From: Desulfolinea sp964487745
Lineage (GTDB): Bacteria > Chloroflexota > Anaerolineae > Anaerolineales > Villigracilaceae
DNA length: 64,000 nucleotides
Assembly: GCA_964487745.1 (NCBI GenBank)
Contig: CAZASG010000005.1
Location: forward strand, 67,183 to 131,182
Reading direction: 5' to 3'
Made by a program: the position numbers and the translations under genes. Below, in pieces: positions 34,144-43,205 of the stretch. The notes below the pieces were generated by a model. The model did no database searches, was not told the DNA's origin, and saw only the letters and a program-made list of their open reading frames with translations. Position 1 is the stretch's first letter. Every line of letters begins with the position of its first letter.

Positions 34144-34758
34144 GTGGAAAATACTGTAAAAACAGAAAAGATATCGTTGACAGATCGCTTGAGAGCTTTG
34201 TTTAAATGGGCGCTTGACCCGATCGGTGCCTTTCTAAATAAACTCGGTCTTACCCCGAATATGATGACGATGCTGGGCTTGGCTGGAAATGTGGTCGGGG
34301 CAATTTTTATCGCCAAGGGGAATATGCTCTGGGGCGGTTTAATGGTGTTGCTGATGTGGCCTATTGATGCCTTGGACGGAACAATGGCGCGGTTGCGTGG
34401 TGAGCCTAGCGATTTTGGCGCTTTTGTCGACTCTGTTACAGACCGCTATTCTGAACTATTTATTTTTGGTGGTTTGCTTTATCATTTCTTTGAAATCGGC
34501 AATTTACTTGCGGTCATGCTCGTTTTCGTGGCAGCCTCTGGTTCTGTGCTGGTCTCATATACCCGTGCGCGGGCAGAAGGCTTAGGTTTTGAGGCCAAGA
34601 TCGGTGCATTGACTCGCGTAGAGCGCTATCTGGTCTTAGCCCCGGGACTGGTCTTTAATTTCCCGTTGGTCGCAATGTGGATCATTGCCATTCTTGCTAA
34701 CTACACAGCTTTACAGCGAATCTGGTATGTTCGTCAGCAGGCACATAAGAACTTTTAG
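34144..34758 (+). CDS. CDP-alcohol phosphatidyltransferase
   Basis: A 204-residue integral membrane enzyme that joins a CDP-activated diacylglycerol to an alcohol. The metal-binding signature DG-x2-AR-x8-G-x3-D-x3-D is complete (DGTMARLRGEPSDFGAFVDS, then VTD). About six hydrophobic segments follow the usual layout. The start is GTG behind CTGGAG. Substrate may be glycerol phosphate, myo-inositol phosphate or serine; sequence alone does not decide. It is next to lgt, consistent with lipid and lipoprotein synthesis. Confidence 0.92.
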   Translation: MENTVKTEKISLTDRLRALFKWALDPIGAFLNKLGLTPNMMTMLGLAGNVVGAIFIAKGNMLWGGLMVLLMWPIDALDGTMARLRGEPSDFGAFVDSVTDRYSELFIFGGLLYHFFEIGNLLAVMLVFVAASGSVLVSYTRARAEGLGFEAKIGALTRVERYLVLAPGLVFNFPLVAMWIIAILANYTALQRIWYVRQQAHKNF

Positions 34759-34767
34759 CGGGCACTC

Positions 34768-35571
34768 ATGGTTGACGGTATTCAAATAGGTTTTCTTTTT
34801 TTTAGTTTTTATGGCCTGATCATTGCCTTGGGGGCATTGGCGGGTGGTTTGCTGGCACAACGTGAAGCCAAGCGCAGAGGGCATGCCCCTGATATTATCT
34901 GGGACTTAATGCTCTGGTTGATGATCGCGGGTATTATCGGCGCTCGTCTTTGGCATGTTTTTACACCCTCACCTTCTCTCATCGCCGAAGGGATCACTAC
35001 GAAATACTACCTGACTCATCCTCTTGCGTTAATCGACACGCGCAAAGGGGGGATGGGCATTCCGGGGGCGGTGATTGGGGGGATGATCGCGCTCTTCTTT
35101 TTTGCTCGCAAACGAAAATTATCCTTCCTGGAGTGGGCGGATATTGCTGCGCCGGGGCTGGCTCTTGGTCAGGCAATTGGGCGTTGGGGAAACTTTATCA
35201 ATCAGGAACTTTATGGGGCGCCTACTTCTCTGCCATGGAAGATCTATATCGACCCTCTCCATCGCCTGGCTGAATATCAGGATATTTCCTACTATCATCC
35301 TCTCTTCCTGTACGAATCCTTATGGAACTTGGGGAATATGTTTCTGTTGTTGTGGGTTGGACGTCGCTTTGCAGATCGTATTAAGGCAGGAGATTTATTG
35401 CTACTCTATATGGTAGCTTACCCTGTAGGGCGTTTTCTGCTGGATTTCGTACGTCTTGATGCCGCGATGCTGGGTGGGATCAATGCAAATCAAACCTTCA
35501 TGGCAATAGTCGCATTATTTGCAACTATTGCGCTTGTCGCGCGTCATCGAAAAGATAGCGCTCCCATATAA
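34768..35571 (+). CDS. lgt: Prolipoprotein diacylglyceryl transferase
   Basis: A 267-residue membrane enzyme that transfers diacylglycerol from phosphatidylglycerol to the lipobox cysteine of prolipoproteins. Family motifs are SFYGLIIALG, IGARLWHV, GGMGIPGAVIGG, GRWGNFINQELYG and YHPLFLYES with a late YPVGRF. There are seven hydrophobic segments. The start is 9 bp after the CDP-alcohol transferase stop codon. It serves the lipoproteins of this window, including the lytic transglycosylase. Confidence 0.96.
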   Translation: MVDGIQIGFLFFSFYGLIIALGALAGGLLAQREAKRRGHAPDIIWDLMLWLMIAGIIGARLWHVFTPSPSLIAEGITTKYYLTHPLALIDTRKGGMGIPGAVIGGMIALFFFARKRKLSFLEWADIAAPGLALGQAIGRWGNFINQELYGAPTSLPWKIYIDPLHRLAEYQDISYYHPLFLYESLWNLGNMFLLLWVGRRFADRIKAGDLLLLYMVAYPVGRFLLDFVRLDAAMLGGINANQTFMAIVALFATIALVARHRKDSAPI

Positions 35572-35596
35572 GCCATTTTTGAGGACTGTTGTCTTA

Positions 35597-35625
35597 TTGA
35601 CTTAGCCGACCCTCGCGACTATTCT
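35597..35625 (+). promoter_or_regulatory. Promoter of the ABC exporter operon
   Basis: TTGACT (-35) and TATTCT (-10) are separated by exactly 17 nt, about 40 bp upstream of the ABC ATPase start codon. Confidence 0.7.
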
Positions 35626-35666
35626 GGTTGCGCATATACTACCTTCAAAGAAGCGAATAGGTCTCC

Positions 35667-36599
35667 ATGATCCAAGCCGAAAACCTAAGCAAAACATTTA
35701 ATGATTTCCTCGCCGTAGATGGTCTTAGTCTGGATGTCCAACCCGGACAGGTTTTAGCGTTGCTTGGGCAAAACGGCGCTGGGAAAACAACCACGATTCG
35801 CATGTTGACTGGTTTATTACGACCCACAAGGGGCTGGGCGCGTATTGCTGGATACGATGTTGTTGCAGACGCAACCGCGGTACGCTCTTCTGTGGGCGTG
35901 CTGACTGAACAACATGGTTTGTACCTGCGAATGACAGCAGAGGAGTACCTCGACTTCTTTGGAAAAGTTTACGAGTTGGACGCAGCTACACGCCGGAAGC
36001 GCAGCATTTACTTGTTGGAATATTTTGGCTTGGCGGAAGCTGCCCGCCGCCGAATTGGTGAATATTCCAAGGGGATGCGTCAAAAATTGGCCTTAGCGCG
36101 TACCCTGATCCACGAGCCGCCAGTATTACTGTTGGATGAACCCACTTCTGCTATGGACCCGGAAAGTGCTCGCCTTGTACGAGACGAGATCGGGAATTTG
36201 CGCTCATCACAACGCGCGATCGTGATCTGTACGCATAACTTGGTCGAAGCAGAAACGCTTGCAGATGAGATCGCGATCATCTATAACGGGAAGATCTTGT
36301 TGAAAGGGAGATTGAAAGAGCTAAAAGACCATGTACTGGGCAGGCCCGAGTACGAAGTGCATTTTTCTGCTGCTTGGAATATGGAAGATTTCAAGATCCC
36401 TGCAGGTGTAGAAATCCTTGATAAAAAGCCACTGAAATTACGTTTTCGCTCAGACAACCCAGACGAGATCAACTCACTTTTTTTGCAAAACCTTTCTGCC
36501 GAGAAGGCGCCCGTTTTGACGTTGGAAGAAGTTCCGCGCAGTCTTGAGCAGGTTTATTTGAAGGTCATGGCGGGGGCTGCTGAAAAGGTCGTGATATGA
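35667..36599 (+). CDS. ABC transporter ATP-binding protein
   Basis: A 310-residue ABC ATPase of the drug/exporter or Nat-type family. Walker A is GQNGAGKTT (about residues 32-40), the signature YSKGMRQKLALAR, Walker B PVLLLDEPTSAMDP, and the switch His in CTHNL. A 90-residue C-terminal extension (EYEVHFSAAWNMEDF onward) is typical of CcmA/NatA-like ATPases. Its end overlaps the permease start by 4 bp, so the two form one exporter. Substrate is unknown. Confidence 0.94.
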   Translation: MIQAENLSKTFNDFLAVDGLSLDVQPGQVLALLGQNGAGKTTTIRMLTGLLRPTRGWARIAGYDVVADATAVRSSVGVLTEQHGLYLRMTAEEYLDFFGKVYELDAATRRKRSIYLLEYFGLAEAARRRIGEYSKGMRQKLALARTLIHEPPVLLLDEPTSAMDPESARLVRDEIGNLRSSQRAIVICTHNLVEAETLADEIAIIYNGKILLKGRLKELKDHVLGRPEYEVHFSAAWNMEDFKIPAGVEILDKKPLKLRFRSDNPDEINSLFLQNLSAEKAPVLTLEEVPRSLEQVYLKVMAGAAEKVVI

Positions 36600-38029
36600 G
36601 AGCAAAATTAGCCCCGGTTTGGCTTTTGGCTCAACGAGAATTGCGTGATCAATTCCGAGACTGGCGCATCCTTTTCCCCCTGATCGTACTTACGCTGCTC
36701 TTTCCGCCATTGATGAATTCCTTTGCGGGGCAAGCGGTCGATTTTATGAATCAGTACGGCGGCAATTTAATTCTTGATCGCCTGGTGCCTTTCTCTATTC
36801 TTATTATCGGTTTTTTCCCTGTGACCATTTCTCTTGTCGTGGCGCTTGAATCCTTTGTCGGTGAAAAAGAGCGTGGCACGATCGAGCCCCTTTTAGGCAC
36901 CCCCCTGCTCGATTGGCAGCTTTATTTGGGAAAACTTTTGGTGGGTGTGATTTTCCCTCTAGCGGCGAGTTATTTGGCTATTGCTTTATATATCTTGATG
37001 GTAAGCAGGCAGAACCTGAATTTACCACCCCTGGATCAGATATTCCAATTATTGATATTGACAGCCTCTCACGCTATCTTGATGGTCAGCGGGGCTATCG
37101 CGATCTCTACGCAGGCAACCTCTGTGAGAGCTGCAAACCTAATGGCATCTTTTATTGTCCTGCCGGTTGCTTTTCTTATTCAGGGGGAGAGCGTGTTGCT
37201 CTTCTGGGGCAATGGCGATATTCTCTGGATGGCAGTGGCCGCTGTGTTGATTCTGTCTGTATTGTTGATGCGCGTAGGGATTGCCCATTTTCAGCGCGAA
37301 TACTTGCTTGGGCGCGAGATCGACTCCTTTAACGTGAAATGGATGTGGAAGACTTTTGTAGAATCTTTTGTTGGGGATGCGCATTCGGTTCTTGCGTGGT
37401 ATCAAGTTCAGGTTGGGGCAGCGCTACGCAGACTTAGAGTTCCCCTGCTTTTGATCCTGGTTGCTACCATTTTGGGGAGTGTGATCTCCTTCCAGTGGGT
37501 TTCATCCGTAGCGTCAGGCTATTTTTCTGATGTGCCACAGGAGGAGGTCGAAAAGATCCTGCACGGAATGAGTATGGGGACAGCGCTTTCCTCATTGGGG
37601 CGTGAAGATGTGGGGTTCAGCTTCATCTTTTTTCATAATCTTCGCTCGATTTCTTTTATGTTCCTTTTCGGTCTGTTTTCTCTCGGGGTTTTAGGAGAAT
37701 TAGCTTTTGCGCTTAATATTGGCTTTGCAGGGGGCGTGTTGGGCGTTTTTGATCTAATGGGTTTGCCCGTGATGAAATTGTTTTTAGCAGGTGTTCTTCC
37801 GCATGGCATTTTTGAAATTCCTGCAATCATTTTTGCAGGTGCAAGTATCTTATACTTCGGTGCCGTTCTTGTAACGCCGAATCCGTCAAGGACGATGGGG
37901 GCAGTCTTGATCTCGGTTATTGCAGATTGGGCTAAGATTTTTATTGGTCTTATTGTGCCGCTTTTGGCTCTGGCAGCTTTCGTTGAAGTGAATATTACGC
38001 CGCAAATTTTAGGGCTTATGGTGCCATAA
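36596..38029 (+). CDS. ABC-2 permease fused to SpoIIM-like membrane domain
   Basis: A 477-residue polytopic permease. The N-terminal half (about 1-225) is ABC-2 type: FRDWRILFPLIVLTLLFPP, then FVGEKERGTIEPLLGTPL. The C-terminal half (about 275-477) resembles stage II sporulation protein M: FIFFHNLRSISFMF, LPHGIFEIPAIIFAGAS and a long hydrophobic end. A charged segment (REIDSFNVKWMWKTF) lies between the two. SpoIIM acts in septal peptidoglycan remodelling in endospore formers but also occurs near ABC-2 permeases elsewhere. The joined frame has no break, so the fusion is real. Confidence 0.85.
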   Translation: MRAKLAPVWLLAQRELRDQFRDWRILFPLIVLTLLFPPLMNSFAGQAVDFMNQYGGNLILDRLVPFSILIIGFFPVTISLVVALESFVGEKERGTIEPLLGTPLLDWQLYLGKLLVGVIFPLAASYLAIALYILMVSRQNLNLPPLDQIFQLLILTASHAILMVSGAIAISTQATSVRAANLMASFIVLPVAFLIQGESVLLFWGNGDILWMAVAAVLILSVLLMRVGIAHFQREYLLGREIDSFNVKWMWKTFVESFVGDAHSVLAWYQVQVGAALRRLRVPLLLILVATILGSVISFQWVSSVASGYFSDVPQEEVEKILHGMSMGTALSSLGREDVGFSFIFFHNLRSISFMFLFGLFSLGVLGELAFALNIGFAGGVLGVFDLMGLPVMKLFLAGVLPHGIFEIPAIIFAGASILYFGAVLVTPNPSRTMGAVLISVIADWAKIFIGLIVPLLALAAFVEVNITPQILGLMVP

Positions 38030-38040
38030 AAGAGAATGAT

Positions 38041-38796
38041 ATGTCAAAAATTATTATTTTAGGTTCATCAAACGCGATAGCTGGTAGAAATCACGAAAAT
38101 GCTTATATGGTTTTTGTTGGCAAAACACGCACTGTGCTTGTGGATAGCCCGCATAATCCTATTTGGCGCTTGCGAGATGTTGGTGTTGATTATAACGATG
38201 TGACAGATCTGGTGCTGACACATTTTCATCCCGATCATGTTTCAGGCGTTCCCCTCTTTATGATGGATATGTGGCTGCGCGGGCGTAAGAAAGCATTGGA
38301 CGTTTATGGCTTGCCGCACACCCTTGATCGCCTGGAAAATTTATTAACGGCTTTTGCCTGGGAAAACTGGCCCGATTTCTTTCCTGTCACCTTCAATCGA
38401 CTTCCGCTTGATGAGCTACATCCCTTTCTCGAATGTGACGATTTCAAGATTTACAGTTCTCCGGTTCGTCATATGATCCCTACGATTGGAATGCGCGTTG
38501 AGTTTCGTAAAGAGAGGAAGGTTGTTGCCTACTCTTGCGATACGGAGCCCTGCGATGAGGTGGTTCGGCTAGGCAAAGACGTGGATATTCTTATTCACGA
38601 AGCATCGGGTGGTTTTGTGGGGCACTCATCACCTAATCAGGCTGCGGAAATTGCTACGAGAGCCAATGCCAAGAAATTATGTCTGATCCATTATCCAACA
38701 GGTGAGTTTTGGCAGGACGACACCCTTGAAAAAGCTCAGGAGAACTTTGACGGCGAAGTGGTTCTCGCAGAAGATCTCATGACGATTTCGTTTTAG
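38041..38796 (+). CDS. MBL-fold metal-dependent hydrolase (RNase Z-like)
   Basis: A 251-residue metallo-beta-lactamase-fold enzyme. The di-metal motif is THFHPDHVSG (HxHxDH). Further ligands are in RHMIPTIG and YSCDTEP, and the late His in CLIHYPTGEF. The layout is that of ElaC/AtsA-like phosphodiesterases, but no substrate can be named. It follows the ABC operon by 11 bp and could be co-transcribed. Confidence 0.9.
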   Translation: MSKIIILGSSNAIAGRNHENAYMVFVGKTRTVLVDSPHNPIWRLRDVGVDYNDVTDLVLTHFHPDHVSGVPLFMMDMWLRGRKKALDVYGLPHTLDRLENLLTAFAWENWPDFFPVTFNRLPLDELHPFLECDDFKIYSSPVRHMIPTIGMRVEFRKERKVVAYSCDTEPCDEVVRLGKDVDILIHEASGGFVGHSSPNQAAEIATRANAKKLCLIHYPTGEFWQDDTLEKAQENFDGEVVLAEDLMTISF

Positions 38797-38803
38797 AATC
38801 AGC

Positions 38804-38843
38804 TAAAAAAATCCCTTCACAAAATTATGAAGGGATTTTTTTT
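38804..38843. terminator. Bidirectional terminator between MBL and HNH genes
   Basis: AAATCCCTTCA pairs with TGAAGGGATTT around an 8-nt loop, with six or more A on one side and eight T on the other. It serves the converging genes. Confidence 0.92.
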
Positions 38844-38856
38844 GTTTGGGGAAGGT

Positions 38857-39360
38857 TTACCAACCTTCGATGAAGTTGAACCACTCGTTATTTTCCTTTA
38901 GATGACGCGAAAAGTAGTAAACCAGGCTGGTAGCAGGCTCCTTGGGGTCTTTGCGCAGCCTTAGGTGAGTTTCTTCCAACTTTTTGCCACCCTTGCGATG
39001 GTTGCATGTCGGGCATGCAGCTACGACGTTTGCCCAGGCATGTTTTCCGCCGAGACGCTTGGGATAGATATGATCGATCGTTAATTTGGTGTCCTTGCGT
39101 CCGCAATATTGACAGGTGTAATTATCTCGCCGAAAGATCTCTTTCGAGGTCAATTTCACGCGCGGGCGTGGGCGTTTGATCATATATTCCAAACGGATAA
39201 TGGATGGGCGGGGAAAAGTTCGGGAGACAGTATAAATATTGCCGCGCCCATTGATCACCATCGCGGCTTTTCCAGAAAGGATCAAGCCGATTGCGCGGCG
39301 TGTATTGCAGATATTAATAGGTTCAAAATTTGCATTCAAGACCAAAACAGGCTTGTTCAT
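38857..39360 (-). CDS. HNH endonuclease family protein
   Basis: A 167-residue protein. The N-terminal half (MNKPVLVLNANFEPINIC) is conserved in stand-alone HNH proteins of many phyla. The HNH domain (about 85-130) has the zinc pairs CQYCG and CPTCNH around the active-site DHIYPKRLGG with a following N. It is a nicking or restriction-like nuclease fold. No methylase or intron context is seen, and no mobile element surrounds it, so a DNA-repair or housekeeping role is possible. Confidence 0.92.
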   Translation of the reverse strand: MNKPVLVLNANFEPINICNTRRAIGLILSGKAAMVINGRGNIYTVSRTFPRPSIIRLEYMIKRPRPRVKLTSKEIFRRDNYTCQYCGRKDTKLTIDHIYPKRLGGKHAWANVVAACPTCNHRKGGKKLEETHLRLRKDPKEPATSLVYYFSRHLKENNEWFNFIEGW

Positions 39361-39465
39361 AAGGTCTCCACAATAGCCCTGATTATAGCCTCAAAGGAAA
39401 ATTCGTGGTTAAAAAAGCGTTAACTCTTTTGGGGGATGTGCTGCTTCCAAATCACATCAGAACAA

Positions 39466-39494
39466 TTGAAGATTGCGAATGCCTGCGGTATAAT
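39466..39494 (+). promoter_or_regulatory. Promoter of the 39.5-41.6 kb gene pair
   Basis: TTGAAG (-35) and a consensus TATAAT (-10) are separated by exactly 17 nt, 74 bp before the start codon at 39568. Confidence 0.8.
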
Positions 39495-39567
39495 GAGACG
39501 CTTGCTTTCCAAGCGCGCAAAACATCAATTTCACAACGAAATTTGTACATAAAAGGCAACAAAAAAC

Positions 39568-41154
39568 ATGAATGCTCTTTCTCCCCTCCCTGACACCTAC
39601 TGGGAATCACTGGAGATCAAAAAAAGTGATTCCGATTTTCTACTTACACACCTCTTTGAGCTGGAAGCCCCTTTAGCAACCAAAGATATGGTCGCAGCCC
39701 TCGTTGATGAACGGGTGCGTGCTGAACAGGAGGCGCTTCTCAAAAAGCGCAAAGGTTCGGGAAAGATCTATACTCCCAAAGAAAGTTATAAAGCTGGTGA
39801 TGAACTTTCTTTCCCTGCTTTGGGCTGGGAAAAGGGAAAAGTCACCTCCGTGCGCGAGGGCAGTAACCCCCAAGTGGAAAATTTTGACGTGATGACCGTT
39901 GTCATGGAAGATAAGTCAGAGCGTTTCTTTGCCATGGGTGTCGAAGAGCATGCTCTGAATGATGTTAGCGATGCAGCGGATGGGGATGGACAGGTTGACT
40001 TGGATGATGTCGTTAATCGCTTTGGCGTCGCTCTTGAAGAGAAGCTTGCTACTGCTTTACGAGCAGGGGATGAGCTCGTTAGCATTGCCGGTGCATGGTT
40101 CCCCCGCGCCTTGCTTGTAGATGTGAATATCGGTCATCTCAATCTTTCTGAAGCCATCCTCGATATGGCAGAAGGTGAACCGCTTGAGACATCCATCTTG
40201 ATGAAAGATATCGACTTTCCACAGGGTGATAACCCCCATCTCACAGAGTTTTCATTAAATTACGCCTTGCAGGAAGATCCACGCTTTGACGAAGTTGGCT
40301 CAACCGGCAAGGTACTTTGGTGCCTTGAGCGCCTGGAGCCTGAGGAAGTTCGTCGTATTCCTGAGATGTTGCAATATACGCCAGTTGACCTGGATCGATC
40401 TACCCTCAATGAAGATATGCTCAATCTTGAGTCTCAGCTTGATGATGAACTGAGCAAGATCGACTTTGCCGAAAGCCAACCCCAAAAAGCGACCGTTAGC
40501 CTGCTCTTCCCGCACTGGCGCTTGGGTACCTTCCCGATCTCGGAGAGAATTCGCTCTTTTTTCCCTTCAGCCTACGAATCACCTCGTATCCGCTTTACAC
40601 TGGTAGATGGAGCAACGGGCGAAAAAATGCCTGCCTGGGTGGTCAAGAATCATCGTTATGTATACGGTTTGAAGGAATGGTACGAAGAAAAAGGTTTGCT
40701 TCCCGGGAACCTGGTAGATATCCGTCATGGTAACGCCCCAGGCGAAGTGATCATTGAAGCACAATCCCATCGCAGTAAAAAAGATTGGGTGCGTACTGTT
40801 ATTGCGGGAACGGATGGGGGGTTGGTCTTTGCTACGCTCAAGCAGGTTATTAATGCCAATTTTGACGACCGAATGATGCTCGCCATTCCTGATCCCGAAG
40901 CGCTGGACAACGCCTGGAAGTTGACCCAGGAAAGCGAGCAATCTTTTGGGACTTTGGTAAAAAAGATCATGCGTGAACTGACCAAGCTCAATCCGCAGGG
41001 GCATGTCCACGCGCAGGACCTCTATTCGGCGGTCAATTTACTGAAACGCTGCCCACCGGCGCCACTCTTCTCTTTATTGGCGACCGAGCCTTGGGTCAAG
41101 CACGTTGGCGATCTTTATTTCCATTTGGAAGAAGAAGCAGAAGAAGAGGTGTAA
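39568..41154 (+). CDS. Conserved hypothetical protein, SH3-like/helical
   Basis: A 528-residue acidic soluble protein that I do not recognise. An N-terminal helical segment (about 20-65) precedes a beta-rich patch (YKAGDELSFPALGWEKGKV, about 75-120) of SH3/KOW appearance. A long helical middle follows, then another beta-rich part (PGNLVDIRHGNAPGEV, around 390), and an acidic C-terminus (EEEAEEEV). No enzyme motif is visible. It has its own strong promoter and is followed immediately (0 bp) by a small HTH-like protein, suggesting a two-protein complex, perhaps in transcription or nucleic-acid handling. Confidence 0.75.
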   Translation: MNALSPLPDTYWESLEIKKSDSDFLLTHLFELEAPLATKDMVAALVDERVRAEQEALLKKRKGSGKIYTPKESYKAGDELSFPALGWEKGKVTSVREGSNPQVENFDVMTVVMEDKSERFFAMGVEEHALNDVSDAADGDGQVDLDDVVNRFGVALEEKLATALRAGDELVSIAGAWFPRALLVDVNIGHLNLSEAILDMAEGEPLETSILMKDIDFPQGDNPHLTEFSLNYALQEDPRFDEVGSTGKVLWCLERLEPEEVRRIPEMLQYTPVDLDRSTLNEDMLNLESQLDDELSKIDFAESQPQKATVSLLFPHWRLGTFPISERIRSFFPSAYESPRIRFTLVDGATGEKMPAWVVKNHRYVYGLKEWYEEKGLLPGNLVDIRHGNAPGEVIIEAQSHRSKKDWVRTVIAGTDGGLVFATLKQVINANFDDRMMLAIPDPEALDNAWKLTQESEQSFGTLVKKIMRELTKLNPQGHVHAQDLYSAVNLLKRCPPAPLFSLLATEPWVKHVGDLYFHLEEEAEEEV

Positions 41155-41589
41155 ATGTCTGAAAAGAAATCCTTTAGCCTGGTCAAGCCTAATCTGGACA
41201 CGCCTTTTCACATTGATTTTGATTGGTGGCAGCAAAATGATCGCGATTGGCGCGTCTACCTGCGCTCCTTGATGTGTGAAGAACATCAGGAGGCTTTTGC
41301 AGAATGGCAGGATAACCAGATGCTCGACTGGATCGATCCCGAAACTGCCGAAGTAAAAGTTGTGGATGGTTTGCAGCATACGCTTATGTCGCATTGTGCG
41401 CTTGAGCCGGAGTTTCTTTCGGAGAGGACTTCGCTGGTCGAATCAGCTTTTCGGATTTTTCTCATCAACGGGAATCAGCCCATGTCCTCGCGTCAGCTGG
41501 CGGAAGAGCTGGGGCGCCCTGAGACGACCATTCTGAAAACTTTAGCGGGAATGCGAGTTTACCGAGGCTTAAGACCCTGTTTCGACTAA
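41155..41589 (+). CDS. Conserved hypothetical protein with C-terminal HTH-like motif
   Basis: A 144-residue protein starting directly after the preceding stop codon. The middle is helical (RVYLRSLMCEEHQEAF). The C-terminal 45 residues (MSSRQLAEELGRPETTILKTL) look like a winged-helix DNA-binding domain. The upstream partner and this gene form one transcript. It may be a regulator acting with the larger unknown protein. Confidence 0.72.
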   Translation: MSEKKSFSLVKPNLDTPFHIDFDWWQQNDRDWRVYLRSLMCEEHQEAFAEWQDNQMLDWIDPETAEVKVVDGLQHTLMSHCALEPEFLSERTSLVESAFRIFLINGNQPMSSRQLAEELGRPETTILKTLAGMRVYRGLRPCFD

Positions 41590-41602
41590 CTGATTTTCGG
41601 CT

Positions 41603-41630
41603 TTGGAAAAAATCCATTTCCGTGTAAAAT
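41603..41630 (+). promoter_or_regulatory. Promoter of tRNA-Arg
   Basis: TTGGAA (-35) and TAAAAT (-10) are 16 nt apart and end 9 bp before the tRNA 5' end. Confidence 0.65.
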
Positions 41631-41639
41631 CTAAGCATT

Positions 41640-41713
41640 GCCCCTGTAGCTCAGTTGGATAGAGCGACGGTCTTCTAAACCGTAGGTCGCGGGTTCGAAT
41701 CCCTCCGGGGGCG
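41640..41713 (+). tRNA. tRNA-Arg (TCT)
   Basis: The cloverleaf has acceptor GCCCCTG pairing with CGGGGGC (one T-G pair). The anticodon stem ACGGT/ACCGT encloses loop CTTCTAA with anticodon TCT. The T-loop is GTTCGAATC and the discriminator is G. The 3' CCA is not encoded. Such tRNA genes are frequent integration targets, but no integrase is near. Confidence 0.95.
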
Positions 41714-41719
41714 CTGAAT

Positions 41720-41744
41720 AAAAACGGCTGAAAAGCCGTTTTTT
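41720..41744 (+). terminator. Terminator of tRNA-Arg
   Basis: AAAACGGCT and AGCCGTTTT pair around a GAAA tetraloop, followed by further T residues. It begins 7 bp after the tRNA. Confidence 0.92.
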
Positions 41745-41853
41745 GCTTTAATTGGAGGAAAGATGGGGGAAAAGAGTTTTCTATGAGATGTTGTAAAAGA
41801 GCCTTGCTTTCTTTACAATGAATTGGTAAACCGTTTGACTCTGGGAGGGACCT

Positions 41854-43191
41854 ATGTCAATGTCAGATCACTTGCTGAAACGAGCCATTTCTTTTTGGAA
41901 GAAGGGGAAAAAAGAAGAAGCGAGAAAAATATTTCAGGCGATTATTTATAATGACGAGCAGAATGATCTCGCCTGGATTTGGTATGCTTACTCATTGAAG
42001 ACCAACAATGAAAAGCGAACGGTTCTGGAAGAGTTCCTAAAGATTTTCCCTGATCATTCAGTTGGCAAAAGAGCACTTGAAACTCTAAGAGAAAAAGAAT
42101 ATCGGGCAACTGAACGAGTAGAAAGGCAACAACAGCTGGCAGAGTCCCCTTCTCTTCTGAAAAGTAAGCCAAAGCAGAGGCACCCTTCCAGATATTTTTC
42201 TGTCCCACGGGCCATTATGGTGTCTGGCATTTTTATGCTCTTTCTTGGCGTGGCGGTTTTTCTCTTGCGCTATAAGAACTTGGAGGCTGAGTATGAAGCT
42301 TTGATGGCTCGAGAAGCGATACTTTCGCAAAAACATGCTCAGTTATATCTGGAACATGAAACCCTCAAAGACGAAAAAATTGTTTTATCGAATAGTTATG
42401 CTTCTCTGGTTGCTCAATACGATGCTTTGGGAGGTGAGTACTCAAATTTACGCGGAACTTATGATGCTTTGTATCTTGACCATGCGAATCTGATCAACAA
42501 CTACAATGGATTATTGGATGATTACAACTATGCTGTGGAATCATATTCGGCGTTTCGAGAGGTCGCTATTGCACCACCTTACATCTATACGCGGGAAAGG
42601 AAAGTCCATCTTGTTTTTAAAAAACTAGATGGTTCCTTGCTAAGGTGGACCATTGATGCGTCCTGGTTGGAGAATCACCTTCGGAGCGGTGATGAGTTGA
42701 GAGCAAAATTGGTCTTTGGTCTGCCGTTGCATAATGATCTAACTGATGAAACTTATTATGTGGTGGACGGTAGAGATTTTGTAGACACAACGCCTTTCAC
42801 ATACTTGATGGAAGATCTATATTATGCTTCTCCAGATGAATATACTTTTATCAAAGAAGTCTGGAATATCGTTGCCCAACTGACTGCTTATACTTCTGAG
42901 ATAGACGAGATCCCACGCTTTCCTATGGAAACGCTTCTAACTGGGGGAGGAGATTGTGAAGATCACGCAATCTTATTTGCCAGTATGATCATGGCTTCTC
43001 CAGTGTCGTGGGATGTGAACTTTATATATATGGATTCTTACCATCCAACACAACCGGAGACGGTAAATCATGTCATTGTCGAGGTGGTGACACCTAATAG
43101 CTCCTATTTAGTGGAGGCGACAAGTAAAGATACGATGAACCCGTATTCGGAAGGAGTATATGGTTGGACCTTTGGTATTTATGAGCAATAG
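41854..43191 (+). CDS. TPR-TM-coiled coil-transglutaminase-like protein
   Basis: A 445-residue membrane protein. The cytosolic N-terminus (1-80) has TPR-like helices (ISFWKKGKKEEARKIFQAI). One membrane helix lies at about 120-142. An extracytoplasmic coiled coil follows (about 145-230; LYLEHETLKDEKIVL), and the C-terminal domain is transglutaminase-like, with C368 in GGGDCEDHAILFASM and later Asp/His. The fold often acts as a cysteine protease or cross-linker of the envelope. It is a lone gene with GGGAGGG before the ATG. Substrate is unknown. Confidence 0.82.
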   Translation: MSMSDHLLKRAISFWKKGKKEEARKIFQAIIYNDEQNDLAWIWYAYSLKTNNEKRTVLEEFLKIFPDHSVGKRALETLREKEYRATERVERQQQLAESPSLLKSKPKQRHPSRYFSVPRAIMVSGIFMLFLGVAVFLLRYKNLEAEYEALMAREAILSQKHAQLYLEHETLKDEKIVLSNSYASLVAQYDALGGEYSNLRGTYDALYLDHANLINNYNGLLDDYNYAVESYSAFREVAIAPPYIYTRERKVHLVFKKLDGSLLRWTIDASWLENHLRSGDELRAKLVFGLPLHNDLTDETYYVVDGRDFVDTTPFTYLMEDLYYASPDEYTFIKEVWNIVAQLTAYTSEIDEIPRFPMETLLTGGGDCEDHAILFASMIMASPVSWDVNFIYMDSYHPTQPETVNHVIVEVVTPNSSYLVEATSKDTMNPYSEGVYGWTFGIYEQ

Positions 43192-43205
43192 TGGCACCGC
43201 CTTTG

